9,853 bases of DNA from an uncultured Acetatifactor sp. (GTDB lineage: Bacteria > Bacillota > Clostridia > Lachnospirales > Lachnospiraceae). Positions 7,199 to 9,853 of this stretch are shown here, piece after piece. The notes below the pieces were generated by a model. That model worked only from the letters and a program-made list of their open reading frames with translations, did no database searches and was not told the DNA's origin. The position numbers were made by a program, and so were the translations under genes. The DNA is taken from assembly GCA_947626405.1 (NCBI GenBank), contig CANQSE010000057.1, positions 1-9,853 on the forward strand, in the 5' to 3' direction. Every line of letters begins with the position of its first letter. The first letter of the stretch is position 1.

Positions 7199-7230
7199 AC
7201 TTAGCAAACTAAGTTTACTTACTAAGTAAA
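7199..7230. promoter_or_regulatory. Two palindromic operator candidates for the toxin-antitoxin operon
   Basis: Palindrome 1 is 7199-7214 (ACTTAG-CAAA-CTAAGT, 6-bp arms). Palindrome 2 is 7214-7230 (TTTACTTA-C-TAAGTAAA, perfect 8-bp arms). Both are made of ACTTA/TAAGT half-sites, at 7199, 7210, 7217 and 7223, with the two dyad centres about 15-16 bp apart. Palindrome 2 covers the predicted transcription start and touches the -10 box. Paired palindromes like this suit cooperative ribbon-helix-helix repressors. Confidence 0.72.
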
Positions 7231-7258
7231 TTATAGCTTATAAAAAAAACGTTGTCAA
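7230..7258 (-). promoter_or_regulatory. Perfect-consensus sigma-A promoter for the toxin-antitoxin operon
   Basis: On the minus strand TTGACA (7258-7253) and TATAAT (7235-7230) both match consensus at 6 of 6, with the ideal 17-bp spacer that includes a run of eight T. The start is expected near base 7223, giving a leader of about 55 nt to the antitoxin ATG. A promoter this strong next to palindromic operators implies tight repression. Confidence 0.88.
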
Positions 7259-7331
7259 GCAAAAGAATTTTTATTAGTCGGATCATTAAATGCTAAGTCA
7301 CCCGATTTTTTCCGAGGCGGCTCCGCATTTT

Positions 7332-9602
7332 TCACGTAAATGTACCGGCGTACAGGGGGTAAAACGAAAATTTACCGGCAAATTCAAACCCCAGCGCTGC
7401 CAGAAATGCCGGCGCACATAGAAACAGAATCCCGAAAAATACCGTCTGCACATAGCTTTTGCGCCACCGCGACAGCCCGGTGACGATAAGGGCAAGAATC
7501 AGTCCCACCACAGTCTGCACAAACGCTTTCATGCAGACGAGCGCGGCAACCGGCACAAACGACGGCACCCCTTCGTATAGCGGTATACTTTGCGCCGGAA
7601 AGAAAATCCCGTGCAGCGGAAACACCCGCGCAACGCTTATGCACCGGAAAACAAACGGCATCACCGAAAATACCGCGGCGCCAAGACAGCATACGGCTGT
7701 TTTTGCTGCCGTCACTCCGCGCCCGCCTCTGGCTGTCGCGCACAGTAACGGCCACGCTCCGCTCTGATATTCAACGGAAAACACATGGCTGAAAACAAGG
7801 ACGATTCCCATAGTCATAAATATGAAATCAATGAGCCCGCTGTCGCCTTGCACCCCGAACAGATAAAGATATCCCGTATCGTAAATGAATTTTCCTCCTC
7901 TTAGGCTTATCTGCTCAAACTGCCGCTCCACTCTTTGAAATTCCCTGTAAAATGCCGTTACCTCGTACCACTTCCTTTTCATTTCATCCCCTGTGCGATC
8001 GTCTATTTCGCCGGAGGCAGTCATCCTGTCAATGTTTTCTATCTCCTCAAACGCTTCCCTGTATCTTGATGATTCCGACATGATAAGCGCTGTCTTTTCC
8101 ACAGTCAGATCCCCTTCAAGATTAAGCATGATATTCCGGTAATATTGCTCCTGAGCCGTCAGAGCAAAGTCGCGGCGAAAAATGTTGTGCGAAATCAGAC
8201 AGCAGAACACAAACAAAATTATCAGCCCGTGATTTGCGATCAGCAGCTTGTACCCCTCGTGCTTAAACAGCGAAACGTGAGGGCGAAAGGGAAATATAAC
8301 CGGCCGCGCAGCACGCTTTAAACTCATCCTCTCCCCTTTTACAAACGAAAAAAAGCCCGTCACTACACCCGTTAAAATCACAAAGCCCACAACAATCATT
8401 GAAAGCCACAGCCGCGATACAGGATGTCCCCACATGTCAAGATTCAGGTATGTGCCGTACAAAGTTTCCGTGCGCAGAACCCCGAAAAGATTTCCGTACT
8501 TTAATGCGCTTGCCTTTGAAGCCGCCGGAACAAAACGATAGAGCGCCCAGCTTACGCTCCACAGGATCATACCGCAAAAGTAAGGCAGAACCGCATTTTC
8601 AGAAAGAATACAAAACGCAGTAAGCAGCGCACCCGCGGCAAATAACGCCAGAGCCTTCGTAATAACGGACAGGACAATAAAACCAAGTATACTGACAGGA
8701 AGGCTGCTCTCCATGTAAGGGGCAAGCGACTGGATCCTTGCGCTCATATCACACCACCCGGCTGTGAAACCAAAATACAGAATATTTGAAACATACAGGA
8801 GAGCTGTCGAAACGAGGCAATGAATGAAAAGCGCGGACAGCCTGGAAACGATGTCCGGCCCCATTCCGTATTTTGTGCTTCTTGTAACGTAAAATAGTCC
8901 TTTTTGTTTTTCCTCCGTGATCAGCACGCCTGTAAACAAAAATGAAAGCAGTATAAGGAGAATGTCCGTCCACACGCTTTCCATCGCCGAAGCCACGCTT
9001 TTCGACGGCTCCCACCTTATTCCCGACGAAGACAGCTCTTTAAAATCGTCCGCGCTTTTCTGAATGTTTTTATATGCAAAGCCGTCGGCATTTTGAGAAG
9101 CAAAGACAGATATTCCGTTCAGGTAATCCTTTCTTTCCCTGATTGAAGCAAGGTAGGCGCCGTAGTCCGCGACCTTCCTCTCCTCGCTGTAAAGCTCGTT
9201 GATAAAGACGCTCTCAAGCTCGAGAGAATCCGTATAACGCAGATAATCCCCTGACAAAAAGAGCTCCAGATAGGTTTCATACACTCCGGGGTTTTCCTCC
9301 ATTTCCTGCCTGGCAAAATTCGCGCCGATTTCGCTGTTTTGCATGGTCAGGATCCGGCCGACGAAGGACACTCCGTCGATTGTCTGCTTAAGGTCCTCCA
9401 AAAAGGCCCCTTTCCCGGCTTCAGTCATTCCCGAAATATCAGCGGAGAATAATTTGTAGGCGGAAAGCTCCGGATTTTTATTATTTCCTGTGTTTACGTA
9501 CCACAGAAAAAAGAGGTTTGAAATAAACAGGGCGCAGACGCAAATCAAAAAGCTTCGTTTAAACCATACCTTCCGCAGTTCAAAGAACGTCAGACGTCCC
9601 AT
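7332..9602 (-). CDS. Large duplicated ABC-2-type transporter permease
   Basis: This 756-residue integral membrane protein is about twice the size of a usual ABC-2 permease and appears to be two fused copies. Half 1 (about 1-425) has a basic cytoplasmic start and a membrane segment (about 18-36), a large external domain (about 40-205), then membrane segments near 212-228, 255-280, 303-330, 338-356 and 398-420. Half 2 (about 440-756) repeats the plan: FKHEGYKLLIANHG then membrane segment 457-472, external helical charged domain 480-585, segments near 590-610, 633-653, 684-710 and 718-738. Equivalent cytoplasmic elbow motifs follow the second segment of each half: ITEEKQKGLFYVTRSTKYG (228-246) and SVEYQSGAWPLLCATARGG (609-627). 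The ATG at 9602 is chosen because GGAGGAGG lies just upstream; a longer in-frame version would run far into the ATPase gene. It overlaps the ATPase gene by 23 nt. The exported substrate is unknown. Confidence 0.85.
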   Translation of the reverse strand: MGRLTFFELRKVWFKRSFLICVCALFISNLFFLWYVNTGNNKNPELSAYKLFSADISGMTEAGKGAFLEDLKQTIDGVSFVGRILTMQNSEIGANFARQEMEENPGVYETYLELFLSGDYLRYTDSLELESVFINELYSEERKVADYGAYLASIRERKDYLNGISVFASQNADGFAYKNIQKSADDFKELSSSGIRWEPSKSVASAMESVWTDILLILLSFLFTGVLITEEKQKGLFYVTRSTKYGMGPDIVSRLSALFIHCLVSTALLYVSNILYFGFTAGWCDMSARIQSLAPYMESSLPVSILGFIVLSVITKALALFAAGALLTAFCILSENAVLPYFCGMILWSVSWALYRFVPAASKASALKYGNLFGVLRTETLYGTYLNLDMWGHPVSRLWLSMIVVGFVILTGVVTGFFSFVKGERMSLKRAARPVIFPFRPHVSLFKHEGYKLLIANHGLIILFVFCCLISHNIFRRDFALTAQEQYYRNIMLNLEGDLTVEKTALIMSESSRYREAFEEIENIDRMTASGEIDDRTGDEMKRKWYEVTAFYREFQRVERQFEQISLRGGKFIYDTGYLYLFGVQGDSGLIDFIFMTMGIVLVFSHVFSVEYQSGAWPLLCATARGGRGVTAAKTAVCCLGAAVFSVMPFVFRCISVARVFPLHGIFFPAQSIPLYEGVPSFVPVAALVCMKAFVQTVVGLILALIVTGLSRWRKSYVQTVFFGILFLCAPAFLAALGFEFAGKFSFYPLYAGTFT

Positions 9603-9853
9603 CTTTTTCCTCCTCCCCGAAAAGCTGCATATAAACATCCTCAAGTCCCGACGCACTGTATTTGGCACAGAGCTCTCCCACTGAACCATGGTCCAGGATC
9701 CTGCCTGATTTTATAAGGATAATTTCTTTTGCCGTCGCTTCGACATCGGAGACAACATGAGTGGAGACAAGGATGATTTTGTCTCCGGACAGGGCACGAA
9801 TCCGCTCGCGGATCCTCACCCTTTCCCTGGGGTCAAGTCCGGCCGTGGGCTCG
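9580..9853 (-). CDS. ABC transporter ATP-binding protein (N-terminal part outside window)
   Basis: Ninety C-terminal residues are visible; the Walker A, Q-loop and signature motif lie beyond the window edge. The first complete codons read EPTAGLDP, the Walker B glutamate followed by the D-loop. The switch histidine is in VSTHVVSDVE (His at visible residue 32). The segment SGRILDHGSVGEL is typical of the end of the nucleotide-binding domain. The gene ends TSDVL after a lysine/glutamate-rich stretch, and its last 23 nt overlap the permease start, so the two are one operon. It should power the neighbouring permease in export or in antimicrobial-peptide or lipid transport; the direction is inferred only from the ABC-2 type of partner. 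Confidence 0.93.
   Translation of the reverse strand, partial: EPTAGLDPRERVRIRERIRALSGDKIILVSTHVVSDVEATAKEIILIKSGRILDHGSVGELCAKYSASGLEDVYMQLFGEEEKDGTSDVL

Noticed and set aside
7169..7207. A 13-residue TTG-started extension of the antitoxin
   Set aside because: The TTG lies within the operator region about 15 nt from the predicted transcription start with no clear ribosome binding site, whereas the ATG at 7168 has one.
7301..7331. GC-rich stretch after the permease as an intrinsic terminator
   Set aside because: Only 3-5 bp stems with tight loops can be drawn, and on the relevant strand it is followed by A-runs rather than T-runs.
7384..7755. A 123-residue Cys/Arg-rich minus-strand frame inside the permease gene
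   Set aside because: It is an out-of-frame reading of the membrane-helix codons, without a ribosome binding site or known domain.
9603..9689. A 29-residue N-terminal extension of the permease
   Set aside because: It would overlap the ATPase gene by 110 nt, has no family-like sequence, and the ATG at 9602 has a strong GGAGGAGG site.
1..9853. tRNA, rRNA, CRISPR array, insertion sequence or phage genes
   Set aside because: No cloverleaf-like sequence, rRNA segment, regularly spaced repeats, transposase or integrase motif was seen on either strand.

Overview
The window looks like the chromosome of an anaerobic, low-to-mid GC Firmicute of class Clostridia, probably Lachnospiraceae-like. This is inferred from the clostridial style of CarB, a rubredoxin/FMN glutamate-synthase-like protein typical of strict anaerobes, and strong AGGAGG-type ribosome binding sites. 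No 16S or other lineage marker is present, so the family-level placement is only a guess.

Layout. (1) Bases 2-2170, plus strand: the 3' two thirds of carB, the large subunit of carbamoyl-phosphate synthase, cut by the window edge. (2) Bases 2171-2293: a convergent intergenic gap with a strong bidirectional terminator and a cluster of short CAGTAAA / 10-bp repeats. (3) Bases 6449 down to 2294, minus strand: a compact three-gene unit. It starts from a good sigma-A-type promoter (6507-6535) and encodes a rubredoxin-glutamate synthase-like flavoprotein, then TldD, then TldE/PmbA. TldD and TldE are known to work as a heterodimeric metalloprotease, so the unit pairs a redox flavoenzyme with a peptide-processing protease. 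(4) Bases 7258 down to 6631, minus strand: an AT-rich type II toxin-antitoxin module (RelB/DinJ-like antitoxin, YafQ-like mRNA interferase). It has a perfect-consensus promoter overlapped by two palindromic operator candidates. (5) Bases 9853 down to 7332, minus strand: an ABC exporter, with the C-terminal end of the ATPase (cut by the window edge) translationally overlapping a 756-residue permease that is an internal duplication of two ABC-2-type halves.

How the parts relate. Everything except carB is on the minus strand. I see no convincing terminator between the ABC unit and the toxin-antitoxin module, or between that module and the flavoenzyme/tld promoter, so read-through is possible. 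The toxin-antitoxin module looks like a small acquired insert between two ordinary gene units. Most genes are recognisable members of known families. The least explained parts are the rubredoxin-GltS-like protein with its tldD/tldE linkage, the long inverted repeat on its promoter, and the paired-operator design of the toxin-antitoxin promoter. I did not find a clearly new multi-gene system.
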